64,000 nucleotides of DNA. It comes from JBEGHD01 sp049334165. GTDB taxonomy: Bacteria > Bacteroidota > Bacteroidia > Flavobacteriales_D > Sanyastnellaceae. The position numbers and the translations under genes are program-made. The notes below the pieces were generated by a model, which was given only the letters and a program-made list of their open reading frames with translations, was not told the origin of the DNA and made no database searches. Shown piece by piece: positions 25,935 through 35,286 of this stretch. The stretch lies in assembly GCA_049334165.1 (NCBI GenBank), contig JBEGHD010000001.1; one strand, given 5' to 3'. How positions within the stretch are numbered: position 1 is the first letter of the stretch; every line of letters starts with the position of its first letter.

Positions 25935-27332
25935 TTACACGTGGATCGCTCTGTTCTCGGTGGCAGCCAACGCGGCCTCTTTAAACGCCTCAGTGTAAGT
26001 CGGGTGAGCGTGGCTCATACGTGCTACATCCTCTGCACTTGCGCGGTATTCCATCGCCACCACGGCCTCTGCAATCATGTCTGCAGCTCTTGGCCCGCAC
26101 ATGTGAACCCCGAGGATTTCATCGGTTTCTTTGTGAGCCAAGACTTTTACAGTTCCATCCGTGTCCATGCTGGCACGAGCGCGGCCGCTTGCTTTGAAAG
26201 GAAACGCTCCGGTTTTGTAAGGTGTGTCATTTTCCTTGAGCTCCTCTTCGGTGTAGCCCACTGACGCCACTTCTGGCCAGGTGTAAACCACTCCCGGAAT
26301 CAGGTTGTAGTTGATATGCGGCTTTTGTCCTGACATCACTTCAGCCACAAACATTCCTTCTTCTTCGGCTTTGTGGGCGAGCATTGCTCCCTTTACCACA
26401 TCGCCAATTGCGTAGATGTTGTCTACCTTGGTTTTCAGTTTATCATCAGTTGGGATTCTTCCCTTGTCGTCAGTTTCGATACCAACTTTATCGAGACCGA
26501 GGTTGTCGGTGTAAGGTCTGCGACCAACGGCAACCAGGCAGTAATCTCCTTTCAGAGAAATTTCTTCTCCATTTTTATCATCTGCTTTCACCGTTACCTG
26601 GCGCGAAGTAGATTTCACCTCTTTCACCTTGTGTTTTAGATAAAATTTAATGCCCAACTTCTTGAGTGACTTTTGCAATTCTTTGCTCATAGTGCTGTCC
26701 ATGGTCGGAATAATGCGGTCCATGTATTCAACCACACTCACATCGGCACCGAGGCGGGCGTAAACAGAACCCAGCTCAAGGCCGATAATTCCACCACCGA
26801 TAATTACCATGTGCTTTGGAATTTTATCCAACACCAGCGCTTCAGTAGAAGTAATGATTCGCTTTTTGTCAATTTCGATGAAAGGCAGTGAAGCCGGCTT
26901 TGAACCAGTAGCGATTATGATTTTTTCCGCTTCTACAGTTGTGTTTTTGTCACCTTTAACTTCAATCGTGTTTTTATCTTTAAAAGTGCCGTGACCCTCA
27001 ATAACATCGATTTTATTCTTTTTCATCAGGTAGTCGATGCCGTTGGTCGTTTGCTCTACCACCTCGCTCTTGCGCTTTATCATTTGCTTGAAGTCGATCT
27101 TCACATCCTTCACCTGAATTCCGTGACTTTCGAACTTGGCATGCACATCGTGATATTGCTCAGAAGAGTCGAGCAGTGCTTTGGATGGAATGCATCCTAC
27201 GTTGAGGCACGTCCCACCGAGGGTGCTGTAACGTTCTATAATGGCTGTTTTCATGCCCAACTGCGCACAGCGAATGGCGGCTACATATCCTCCGGGGCCC
27301 GAGCCGATAACGGCTACATCGTATTTGCTCAT
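25935..27332 (-). CDS. lpdA: Dihydrolipoyl dehydrogenase
   Basis: The E3 flavoprotein that reoxidises lipoyl groups of 2-oxo acid dehydrogenases and passes electrons to NAD. The 465-residue protein has the FAD motif VIGSGPGGYVAA (9-20), the redox disulfide Cys42-Cys47 in GGTCLNVGCIPSKAL, the NAD motif VIIGGGIIGLELGS, and the interface His-Glu pair in MSHAHPTYTEAFKEA. It is about 5 kb from sucA-sucB on the opposite strand, so the whole 2-oxoglutarate dehydrogenase complex is encoded nearby. Confidence 0.95.
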   Translation of the reverse strand: MSKYDVAVIGSGPGGYVAAIRCAQLGMKTAIIERYSTLGGTCLNVGCIPSKALLDSSEQYHDVHAKFESHGIQVKDVKIDFKQMIKRKSEVVEQTTNGIDYLMKKNKIDVIEGHGTFKDKNTIEVKGDKNTTVEAEKIIIATGSKPASLPFIEIDKKRIITSTEALVLDKIPKHMVIIGGGIIGLELGSVYARLGADVSVVEYMDRIIPTMDSTMSKELQKSLKKLGIKFYLKHKVKEVKSTSRQVTVKADDKNGEEISLKGDYCLVAVGRRPYTDNLGLDKVGIETDDKGRIPTDDKLKTKVDNIYAIGDVVKGAMLAHKAEEEGMFVAEVMSGQKPHINYNLIPGVVYTWPEVASVGYTEEELKENDTPYKTGAFPFKASGRARASMDTDGTVKVLAHKETDEILGVHMCGPRAADMIAEAVVAMEYRASAEDVARMSHAHPTYTEAFKEAALAATENRAIHV

Positions 27333-27363
27333 GATAAATTTGTTGCGAATTTTTTCTGGGCGC

Positions 27364-27371
27364 CAAAGTTA
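27364..27371 (-). promoter_or_regulatory. lpdA -7 box
   Basis: TAACTTTG on the - strand matches TAnnTTTG, 31 bp upstream of the lpdA ATG. No exact -33 TTG is seen at the expected spacing. Confidence 0.45.
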
Positions 27372-27597
27372 TGAAACAAAGCGGAGATGAAAGGGAAGTT
27401 ATCTTTCCTTGAAAATCTCCCGCCATCAAAACTCTTTGACCCTTCACCTAAACTTGTGTCCGTCTTATTTTGTTTCTTTGCCGTCTATTAAAATATCCAC
27501 CGAAAAAGTGCATCCGGGAAAGGCCTGAAAACACTGAACAGAGCTCGATTTTTTAGGTTTTCAATTCCCAGATCCAGATACATAAGCGAAAAATCAA

Positions 27598-30063
27598 ATG
27601 TGGGAGAGAATATCCAGCTTCATTCTACGCTACCGACTCTTTCTGATCATAGGTATGCTACTGCTCACGGCATTCATGGCATGGCAAGCTACAGGAGTGA
27701 GAATGAGCTACCAGTTTGGAGGGCTCCTGCCCAAAACTGACAGCACTTATGTAGAGTATCAAAACTTTCTGGAAACTTTCTCGGAGGACGGAAATGTGAT
27801 TGTTGTCGGTGTCAATGACTCCTCTCTTTGGGATGTCAATAATTTTCGGGAGTGGCACGAGTTGGGCAACGATCTCAAAAAAATTAGTGTCGAAAAAGAC
27901 ACAGTTGTCGACCAAAAAGCGATCACCATTTCGAAGTCAGCTGTGGACTCCGTCTTTTCAGTAGCTCACAGTTATAATCTGGTAAAAAACACAGAAGAAA
28001 GAAAGTTCGAATTCAACAAGATTGTGAGCGGACCACCTGAAGACCAACAGGAAGTCGACTCCATCAAAAACGTTCTTTACGACCTGCCTTTCTACAAAGG
28101 TCTCCTCTTTCAGGATACGACTCACGCCAGCCTCATGATGGTGTTTGTCAACTCGCAACTCTTCAACTCCGAAGATCGCGGAAATTCCGTAGAGCAAATC
28201 CAAGAGCGGATTAAGCTATTTGAAAAAGAGACCGGTATCAACACTCACGTTTCTGGATTGCCGTACATCCGAACGGAGATGATGCAAAAGATTAAGGGGG
28301 AACTGCAGTTCTTTGTTATTCTCGCTGCCATTGTCACCTCCATTTTGCTGTTGCTCTTTTTCAGAAACTTCCGGGTGATGGTGACGTGCCTACTGGTAGT
28401 TTGTGTTGGCGTAATCTGGTCGATGGGGATGATCGCCATTTTCGATTATCCACTCACCATGTTGATGGGATTGATCCCTCCGCTGATGATCGTTATCGGG
28501 ATCCCCAATTGTATTTACCTGCTGAATAAATATCACTCCGAATACAAAAAGCATGGGAACCAAATGCGATCGCTTTCTCGTGTGATTTACAAGGTAGGGA
28601 ACGCTACATTTTTGACGAACATGACCACGGCTCTCGGTTTTGCCACGTTCATGTTTACCCACAGTCAGATCTTGCGCGAATTTGGCCTGATTGCGGCCAT
28701 CAACATCATGTGCGTCTTCATCATTTCGCTGATCATCATCCCGATCGTGTTCAGCTATTTGAAGCCACCAAAAAGAAAGCACGTTCGCCACCTCGACCGC
28801 AGATGGCTTTACCATGTAATCGAGCAACTCCAAAAGATTGTGACGCACCACCGCAGAGCAGTCTACATTGGAACTGTTCTGGTTTTGGGTCTGGGCATTT
28901 ACGGTGTCACGCTCGTGCAAACTACCGGAAACGTGGTAGACGATTTGCCCGATGACAGCTCGGTAATTGTAGACCTCAAGTTTTTTGAAAAGAATTTCAA
29001 CGGTGTGATGCCTTTTGAAATCCTGATCGATACGAAAAGGAAAAATGCCATCACCAACGATGCGAACCTGAGACGAATTGAGAAGCTTCAGGAGCTGTTG
29101 GCCGAATATCCGCAGTTTTCGAAATCACTCTCAATTGCAGACGCTTCAAAATTCGCCAAACAGGCTTTTTATAACGGAGCACCCAATCGCTACGCGCTGA
29201 TCAACAGAAACGAGCAGAGCTTCATTGGCCCCTACATCCGTGGCGACTACCGAACGCAGGGCATCGAAAAAATGTTCATGGATTCTTCCAAACAGGTCAC
29301 CAGAGTTACTGCACAGGTAGCCGATATCGGCACTCTCGAAATGGAGAAGCTGATGAACGACCTCAAACCCAAGATTGATAAGATTTTCCCTCCAGACAAA
29401 TACGACATCACCATCACCGGGACGAGCATCGTCTTTTTGGAAGGAACGACCTACATGGTCAAGAATCTTTTCATCAGTTTGATGATTGCCATCGTGATCA
29501 TCGCTTTGATCATGTCTTTCCTCTTCCGCTCAGCGCGAATGGTTTTAATTTCGCTTTTGCCAAACATGATTCCGCTGATCATCACTGCGGCCATTATGGG
29601 CTTCACGGGAATCACCATCAAGCCGAGTACTATTCTCGTTTTCTCTATCGCCTTTGGAATTTCTGTGGATGACACGATTCACTTCCTGGCCAAATATCGA
29701 CAGGAGCTCGACCACTCGCACTGGACCATTGGAGAGTCTGTGTTGCGTGCTGTTCGCGAAACAGGAATTAGCATGCTCTACACTTCCATCGTGTTGTTCT
29801 TCGGATTTGGAATATTTGTAGCATCCGAATTTGAAGGAACTGCCGCACTGGGTGTGCTCGTTTCGGTTACTCTCCTGGTGGCAATGTTCACCAACCTTGT
29901 GCTGCTACCATCACTTTTGATGTCACTCGACAGAGCCATCACAACCAGAACTTTCAGCGAGCCGATGCTCGAAATTATCGATGAGGAAGAAGACATTGAT
30001 CTTGACGAATTGGAGATAAAAGGCCAGCGCGAGATCGACAAAAGAGATAACGACCAGACTTAG
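27598..30063 (+). CDS. RND/MMPL-superfamily transporter (predicted exporter)
   Basis: An 821-residue inner-membrane protein with the RND half-repeat layout twice: one N-terminal helix (about residues 13-33), a large periplasmic loop, and a five-helix bundle (about 235-385), repeated with a helix near 425, a second loop, and a bundle near 625-775. Acidic membrane motifs such as FGISVDDTIHFLAKYRQE and the sterol-sensing-like region near 280-300 fit the MMPL/HpnN-type subfamily rather than drug RND pumps. No membrane-fusion or outer-membrane partner is adjacent. It is 23 bp upstream of rmlA and probably co-transcribed. The cargo may be a lipid or hydrophobic metabolite, by family analogy only. 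Confidence 0.85.
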   Translation: MWERISSFILRYRLFLIIGMLLLTAFMAWQATGVRMSYQFGGLLPKTDSTYVEYQNFLETFSEDGNVIVVGVNDSSLWDVNNFREWHELGNDLKKISVEKDTVVDQKAITISKSAVDSVFSVAHSYNLVKNTEERKFEFNKIVSGPPEDQQEVDSIKNVLYDLPFYKGLLFQDTTHASLMMVFVNSQLFNSEDRGNSVEQIQERIKLFEKETGINTHVSGLPYIRTEMMQKIKGELQFFVILAAIVTSILLLLFFRNFRVMVTCLLVVCVGVIWSMGMIAIFDYPLTMLMGLIPPLMIVIGIPNCIYLLNKYHSEYKKHGNQMRSLSRVIYKVGNATFLTNMTTALGFATFMFTHSQILREFGLIAAINIMCVFIISLIIIPIVFSYLKPPKRKHVRHLDRRWLYHVIEQLQKIVTHHRRAVYIGTVLVLGLGIYGVTLVQTTGNVVDDLPDDSSVIVDLKFFEKNFNGVMPFEILIDTKRKNAITNDANLRRIEKLQELLAEYPQFSKSLSIADASKFAKQAFYNGAPNRYALINRNEQSFIGPYIRGDYRTQGIEKMFMDSSKQVTRVTAQVADIGTLEMEKLMNDLKPKIDKIFPPDKYDITITGTSIVFLEGTTYMVKNLFISLMIAIVIIALIMSFLFRSARMVLISLLPNMIPLIITAAIMGFTGITIKPSTILVFSIAFGISVDDTIHFLAKYRQELDHSHWTIGESVLRAVRETGISMLYTSIVLFFGFGIFVASEFEGTAALGVLVSVTLLVAMFTNLVLLPSLLMSLDRAITTRTFSEPMLEIIDEEEDIDLDELEIKGQREIDKRDNDQT

Positions 30064-30086
30064 TAGAACACCGAAAACTACAAATC

Positions 30087-30956
30087 ATGAAAGGAATTAT
30101 TCTGGCCGGTGGATCCGGCACACGACTTTATCCACTCACCAAAGCGGTAAGCAAACAACTCATGCCGGTTTACGACAAGCCGATGATCTACTACCCACTT
30201 TCGACCTTGCTTATTTCTGGTATTCGCGAGATCCTGATCATTTCAACTCCACACGATTTGCCTGGGTTTAAACACCTTCTGGGTGATGGGTCGCAAATCG
30301 GGTGTTCCATTTCTTACAAGGAGCAACCGGAGCCAAAAGGACTCGCTCAGGCCTTCACACTTGGCGAAGAATTTATTGGTGACGACAAAGTAGCTTTAGT
30401 TCTCGGTGACAACATTTTTTATGGCAAAGGATTTGGAAAAATTCTCCGCGACAACACCGATGTAGACGGTGGAATGGTTTACGCCTACCACGTGTCAGAC
30501 CCCGAGCGCTACGGTGTGGTGGAGTTCGACAAAAACCAAAAGGCCATTTCTATTGAAGAAAAGCCGAAAAACCCCAAATCGAACTACGCGGTTCCTGGAT
30601 TGTATTTCTATGACAACAATGTGATAGAGATCGCTAAAAACCTGAAGCCGAGTGCTCGCGGTGAGTACGAGATCACCGACATCAACAGGGCTTACCTAGA
30701 GCAGGGTAAACTCCAGGTGTCGAAGCTCGACCGTGGAACGGCCTGGTTGGACACCGGCACATTCCCGTCTTTGATGCAGGCCAGCCAGTACGTGCAGGTG
30801 ATTGAAGATAGGCAGGGACTGAAAATTGGAGCCATCGAAGAAATCGCCTGGAGAATGGGCTACATCGATGATGCTCAGTTTGAAGCACTGGCAAAACCAC
30901 TGGTTAAAAGTGGCTATGGCGATTATCTGTTGCAGCAGTTAAAAACCGAAAGGTAA
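30087..30956 (+). CDS. rmlA: Glucose-1-phosphate thymidylyltransferase
   Basis: RmlA makes dTDP-glucose, the entry to dTDP-rhamnose and other deoxysugars of surface glycans. The 289-residue protein begins MKGIILAGGSGTRLYPLT and contains KQLMPVYDKPMIYYPLSTL, LVLGDNIFYG, EEKPKNPKSNYAVPGLYFYD, YEITDIN and GTAWLDTGT, all diagnostic. Partner genes rmlB, rmlC and rmlD are not in the window. It lies between the MMPL exporter and the prenyl synthase in an apparent four-gene unit. Confidence 0.96.
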   Translation: MKGIILAGGSGTRLYPLTKAVSKQLMPVYDKPMIYYPLSTLLISGIREILIISTPHDLPGFKHLLGDGSQIGCSISYKEQPEPKGLAQAFTLGEEFIGDDKVALVLGDNIFYGKGFGKILRDNTDVDGGMVYAYHVSDPERYGVVEFDKNQKAISIEEKPKNPKSNYAVPGLYFYDNNVIEIAKNLKPSARGEYEITDINRAYLEQGKLQVSKLDRGTAWLDTGTFPSLMQASQYVQVIEDRQGLKIGAIEEIAWRMGYIDDAQFEALAKPLVKSGYGDYLLQQLKTER

Positions 30957-31001
30957 GCAACGTAAAAACGCACAAATTTGAAACAGGAAATCGAACACTC
31001 C

Positions 31002-31973
31002 ATGAAGTCGCTCTCGCAGTGTCAGCATCTAATCGTTGAAGCCATCGAAGAGTTTACTGCAGAAAATGGCAAAGGCGAACTCTACGAGCCCATCAATTAC
31101 ATCATGAACATTGGTGGAAAGCGGATGCGTCCTGCACTCTTGCTCATGGCCTGCGATCTTTTTGGTGGAGATGTTCAAAAAGCGCTGAAGCCGGCTCTGG
31201 CCATAGAAGTGTTTCACAACTTCACCCTGATGCATGACGACATCATGGACGAGGCTCCCATGCGAAGGGGCAAGAAAAGTGTTCACAAAAAGTGGGACAC
31301 AAACGCGGCCATTCTCAGTGGAGACGCCATGATGGTGCAGGCTTACCAGCTGATCACCGAGACGCCCGACAAGCAATTGAAACCCGTGCTCGAAGTGTTC
31401 AGCGAAACGGCAATCGCAGTGTGCGAGGGCCAGCAGATGGACATGGATTTTGAAAATCGGGATGACGTTGCCATCCACGAGTACCTCGAAATGATCAGGC
31501 TGAAAACCAGTGTTCTTGTAGCTGCAGCTCTAAAAATCGGAGCCATCATTGCCGGTGCTTCCAAAAGAGATCAGGAACACGCTTATTTCTTCGGAGAAAA
31601 AATCGGGATGGCTTTTCAACTTCGTGACGATTATCTCGATGTGTTTGGCGAAGAAGACAAAGTCGGAAAACAAACCGGAGGCGACATCCTATCCGACAAA
31701 AAAACCTACCTCCTTTTGCGAGCCAGACAAAAAGCATCGCCCGACCAGCTGAAAAAACTCAACGAGCTCAACGGCAACAATTCTGACCAAAAAGAGAAAG
31801 TCGAAAAGACCATCAAAATTTTTAGAGACCTGCGCGTAGATCACGAGCTGATTGAAAAATCGGAAATGTATTTCGCGGAAGCCATCACTCACCTCAACTC
31901 AATTAAACTCGAAGAGGAGCGCAAAATCGAACTTCAGCTCTTTGCCGAAAAACTCATGATCCGAGAAAGCTAA
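31002..31973 (+). CDS. Polyprenyl diphosphate synthase (trans-isoprenyl, FPP/GGPP/octaprenyl type)
   Basis: The 323-residue all-helical prenyltransferase has the first aspartate-rich motif DDIMD (in FTLMHDDIMDEAPMRRG), the second DDYLD (in FQLRDDYLDVFGE), and GGKRMRPALLLMACDLFGG. It condenses isopentenyl diphosphate with allylic diphosphates to make linear precursors for menaquinone or other isoprenoids; chain length cannot be assigned safely. The ATG at 31002 is preferred; an in-frame TTG at 30978 would add eight residues. The stop is 1 bp before the next gene, indicating an operon. Confidence 0.9.
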   Translation: MKSLSQCQHLIVEAIEEFTAENGKGELYEPINYIMNIGGKRMRPALLLMACDLFGGDVQKALKPALAIEVFHNFTLMHDDIMDEAPMRRGKKSVHKKWDTNAAILSGDAMMVQAYQLITETPDKQLKPVLEVFSETAIAVCEGQQMDMDFENRDDVAIHEYLEMIRLKTSVLVAAALKIGAIIAGASKRDQEHAYFFGEKIGMAFQLRDDYLDVFGEEDKVGKQTGGDILSDKKTYLLLRARQKASPDQLKKLNELNGNNSDQKEKVEKTIKIFRDLRVDHELIEKSEMYFAEAITHLNSIKLEEERKIELQLFAEKLMIRES

Positions 31974-31974
31974 G

Positions 31975-32355
31975 ATGGACGAAGACCCCGGTAAAAACAC
32001 AGACCTTACTCCTCTTGTCTCTGAGATCAAAAAAGCCGGAGACTCAAAAAATCTCCTTGCCAAAACCCAGCGGCAAATCGAAAAAGACTTTAGCACTTTT
32101 TCCGTGGGCATTCCCTTTGACGAAAGTGAAACCCTCGACTCGCTTTTTCAAAAACTGAAAGCAGCGCTCGAACAGCTCACCGAAGAAAACAGAGCCAAGC
32201 TGAGTCAAATCCTCTACCGAATCGATCTTTCCGAAGCCCACCTCGGAGCCATTCTCACCGGAGCCGAAGGGCCTGATATCCACGGCCAACTCGCTTTTCA
32301 AATCATTCAAAGAGAAATGAAAAAAGTAATCCTGAGAGAGCGCTACAGCCCCTGA
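31975..32355 (+). CDS. Small hypothetical protein
   Basis: A 126-residue, highly charged, soluble protein with no signal peptide or membrane segment. It starts 1 bp after the prenyl synthase stop, so it is very likely translated from that mRNA. The central part (ETLDSLFQKLKAALEQLTEE, then LSQILYRIDLSEAHLG) is predicted mainly helical, and the end (IQREMKKVILRERYS) is basic. I do not recognise a domain. Codon use is like its neighbours, supporting a real gene. Confidence 0.65.
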   Translation: MDEDPGKNTDLTPLVSEIKKAGDSKNLLAKTQRQIEKDFSTFSVGIPFDESETLDSLFQKLKAALEQLTEENRAKLSQILYRIDLSEAHLGAILTGAEGPDIHGQLAFQIIQREMKKVILRERYSP

Positions 32356-32416
32356 CCGAGGAAAGCCATCGTTTAGCTTTCCAACATTAGTTAAATGATG
32401 AACACTTCACGACAAA

Positions 32417-32452
32417 TTGTGGTTTATAAACTCCGCAGACTTTGTAATTTTG
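32417..32452 (+). promoter_or_regulatory. Probable sucA promoter
   Basis: TAATTTTG at 32445-32452 fits the -7 box, 31 bp before the sucA ATG at 32484. TTT at 32423-32425 lies 19 bp upstream and TTG at 32417-32419 lies 25 bp upstream; either could serve as the -33 element. Confidence 0.5.
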
Positions 32453-32483
32453 TAATTCGAATTTTAACGCATCCCACAACATA

Positions 32484-35213
32484 ATGGACAACTACTCTTA
32501 TCTGAGTAACGCAGACGTCACAGCGATAGACGACCTCTATCAAAAGTTTAAGGAAAATCCTGAGTCAGTCGATTTTGGCTGGCGCAAGTTTTTTGAAGGG
32601 TTTGAGTTTCACAGAACAGAATTTGAAAAAGACGGAGAGCAGGAACTTCCTGAAGATCTCCACAGGGAGTTTAAGGTAATCAACCTGATCAACGGATACC
32701 GCAATCGCGGCCACCTGTTCACCAAAACCAACCCGGTGCGCGAGAGAAGAAAATACTCTCCCACACTCGACATCGAAAACTTTGGCCTCGAAGAATCCGA
32801 CCTGGACGAAACGTTTCAGGCTGGTCAGGAAATCGGAATTGGAAGAGCCACGCTCAAAGAAATTATTGAGCACCTAAAGCACACTTACTGCCAGTCGATT
32901 GGTGTGGAGTACATGTACATCCGCGATCCCGAAAGACTCAAGTGGATTCAGCACAAGCTCGAGGAAAACAACCTGAAGAAATTTACCAAAGAGGAAAAGC
33001 TCGACATCTACAAAAAGTTGAGCCGCACCACGCTTTTCGAGCAATATCTGCAGCGAAAGTTTGTGGGACAAAAGAGATTTTCCATTGAAGGTGGCGAAGC
33101 GTTGATTCCAGCGTTGGACTCGCTTATCGAAAAAGCATCTGCCAACGGAGTTGAGGAATTCGTAATGGGAATGGCCCACCGCGGTCGCCTCAACGCTCTG
33201 GCTCATATTTTTGGAAAGCCTTACGAAGAACTCTTTGCAGAATTCGAAGGACGAGAGTACAAAGACGATGTGTTCGATGGCGATGTGAAATACCACCTCG
33301 GCTACTCCAACACGGTGAAGTCCGACAAAGGAGCTGACGTTCACCTTACCCTCTCCCCCAACCCTTCTCACCTCGAAGCGGTGGATCCGGTTGTGGAAGG
33401 TTTGACGAGAGCAAAAATCGACAACTACCTCAAAGACGAGAACAAAATTGTTCCGATCCTCATCCACGGTGATGCGGCAATTGCAGCGCAGGGAGTGGTC
33501 TACGAAGTGGTGCAAATGGCACAGCTCGATGGCTACCGAACCGGTGGAACTATCCACATTGTGGTGAACAACCAGATTGGCTTCACCACCAACTACCTCG
33601 ATGGACGCTCGAGCACCTACTGCACAGATGTTGGTAAAACCACACTTTGCCCTGTGTTCCACGTAAATGGTGACGATGTGGAAGCCGTGATCCAAACAGT
33701 CAACATGGCGCTTGAGTACCGTCTGAAGTACAACCGCGATGTGTTTATCGATTTGCTCGGCTACAGAAAATACGGCCACAACGAAGGTGACGAGCCGAAG
33801 TTCACTCAGCCGCAGCTTTACAAAGCCATTTCGCAGCACCCCGACTTGCGAGAGATCTACAAAAATCAACTTATCGAAGAGGGAATTCTCACTGAAGATC
33901 AGGCCGATGAAATGAAGTCGGAGTTTGAGAAAATGCTTGACGACCGATTTGAGAAGAGCAAAAAGATCGAGAACAACTACGTGAAGCACTTCCTCGAGGA
34001 AACATGGAAAGATTTGAAAAAAGCTGATGACGATGCTTTTGACGAATCGCCAGATACAAGCTACGACAAGAAAAAACTCATAGAGCTCGGAAAGAAAATG
34101 AGCTCTCTGCCAGAAGGCAAAAAGTGGTTTAGAAAAGTTGAGAAGCTTTTCAAAGAGCGCACAAAAATGCTCGACAACAACAAGCTCGACTGGGGAATGG
34201 GCGAAATGCTCGCCTACGCCACGCTCCTGGAAGAAGGCTTCCCGGTGCGGATTTCCGGTCAGGATGTGGAGCGTGGGACCTTCTCTCACCGCCACGCTGT
34301 GGTGAAAACCGAAGACGAGGAAGAAATCATTCCGCTCAACCACATTGCCGACAAGCAAGCCGAAATGACGATCTACAACTCACTCCTAAGCGAGTACGGT
34401 GTTGTCGGGTTCGACTACGGTTACGCTTTTGCCACTCCAAACGGACTAACGATTTGGGAAGCGCAGTTTGGTGACTTCAACAACGGAGCGCAAATCATTA
34501 TCGACCAGTTCCTGAGCTCTGCTGAAGATAAGTGGCGCACCATGAATGGATTGGTGATGCTGTTGCCTCACGGCTACGAGGGAATGGGCTCTGAGCACTC
34601 GAGTGGTCGCATGGAGCGCTACCTCACGCTTTGCGCTGAAAACAACATGCAGGTGGCCAACGCTACCACTCCGGCAAACTACTTCCACCTTTTGAGAAGG
34701 CAGCTACACCGCGAGTTCCGCAAGCCGCTGATCGTTTTCACTCCAAAGAAATTGCTCCGCTACGCCAAAGCAACTTCGAAAATCGAAGAGATGGCCGAGG
34801 GCAGATTCCAGGAAGTGCTGGACGATCCGAATGTGAAAAAAGGAGACGTGGACACGATTGCTTTCTGCTCTGGGAAAATCTACTACGACATCCTCGAAGA
34901 AAGAGAAAAGAAAGAGTCTGGAGAAAACATCGCAGTGGTGCGCCTCGAGCAGCTTTATCCGTTCCCGGAGAAGCAAATCGACAAGATTCTCGATAAGTAC
35001 GACAAGGCGAAAAATTACATTTGGATTCAGGAAGAACCTGAAAACATGGGCGCCTGGGGCTACATCCTCCGCACTTTCCGCAAGGTCAACCTGGATTTGA
35101 TTTCCAGAAAAGCCTCCGGAAGTCCGGCAGCTGGAAGCACCATCGTACACGAGAAGCGCCACCGTGCACTGCTCGACAAGTTGTTCTCCTACGCCAAAGA
35201 AAAAGTATCATAA
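32484..35213 (+). CDS. sucA: 2-oxoglutarate dehydrogenase E1 component
   Basis: The thiamine-diphosphate enzyme that decarboxylates 2-oxoglutarate in the TCA cycle and loads the succinyl group on E2. The 909-residue protein has the N-terminal E2-binding segment (SYLSNADVTAIDDLYQKFKENP), FVMGMAHRGRLNALAHIFGKP, LSPNPSHLEAVDPVVEG, the ThDP/Mg motif region HGDAAIAAQGVVYEV to VVNNQIGFTT, GDEPKFTQPQLYKAI, and HGYEGMGSEHSSGRMERYL in the C-terminal pyrimidine domain. It is 73 bp upstream of sucB. Confidence 0.97.
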   Translation: MDNYSYLSNADVTAIDDLYQKFKENPESVDFGWRKFFEGFEFHRTEFEKDGEQELPEDLHREFKVINLINGYRNRGHLFTKTNPVRERRKYSPTLDIENFGLEESDLDETFQAGQEIGIGRATLKEIIEHLKHTYCQSIGVEYMYIRDPERLKWIQHKLEENNLKKFTKEEKLDIYKKLSRTTLFEQYLQRKFVGQKRFSIEGGEALIPALDSLIEKASANGVEEFVMGMAHRGRLNALAHIFGKPYEELFAEFEGREYKDDVFDGDVKYHLGYSNTVKSDKGADVHLTLSPNPSHLEAVDPVVEGLTRAKIDNYLKDENKIVPILIHGDAAIAAQGVVYEVVQMAQLDGYRTGGTIHIVVNNQIGFTTNYLDGRSSTYCTDVGKTTLCPVFHVNGDDVEAVIQTVNMALEYRLKYNRDVFIDLLGYRKYGHNEGDEPKFTQPQLYKAISQHPDLREIYKNQLIEEGILTEDQADEMKSEFEKMLDDRFEKSKKIENNYVKHFLEETWKDLKKADDDAFDESPDTSYDKKKLIELGKKMSSLPEGKKWFRKVEKLFKERTKMLDNNKLDWGMGEMLAYATLLEEGFPVRISGQDVERGTFSHRHAVVKTEDEEEIIPLNHIADKQAEMTIYNSLLSEYGVVGFDYGYAFATPNGLTIWEAQFGDFNNGAQIIIDQFLSSAEDKWRTMNGLVMLLPHGYEGMGSEHSSGRMERYLTLCAENNMQVANATTPANYFHLLRRQLHREFRKPLIVFTPKKLLRYAKATSKIEEMAEGRFQEVLDDPNVKKGDVDTIAFCSGKIYYDILEEREKKESGENIAVVRLEQLYPFPEKQIDKILDKYDKAKNYIWIQEEPENMGAWGYILRTFRKVNLDLISRKASGSPAAGSTIVHEKRHRALLDKLFSYAKEKVS

Positions 35214-35286
35214 AAAATAATAGCATTTTGCGACAACAGATCTCCAACGAGGCCACGAGCCGGGAGGTCAAACCAAAAAGATCGAC

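Noticed and set aside
32874..34358. 494-residue open frame on the - strand
   Set aside because: It lies entirely inside sucA, which has unmistakable E1 motifs. The antisense peptide is rich in Phe, Val and His, as expected from reading a purine-rich gene backwards.
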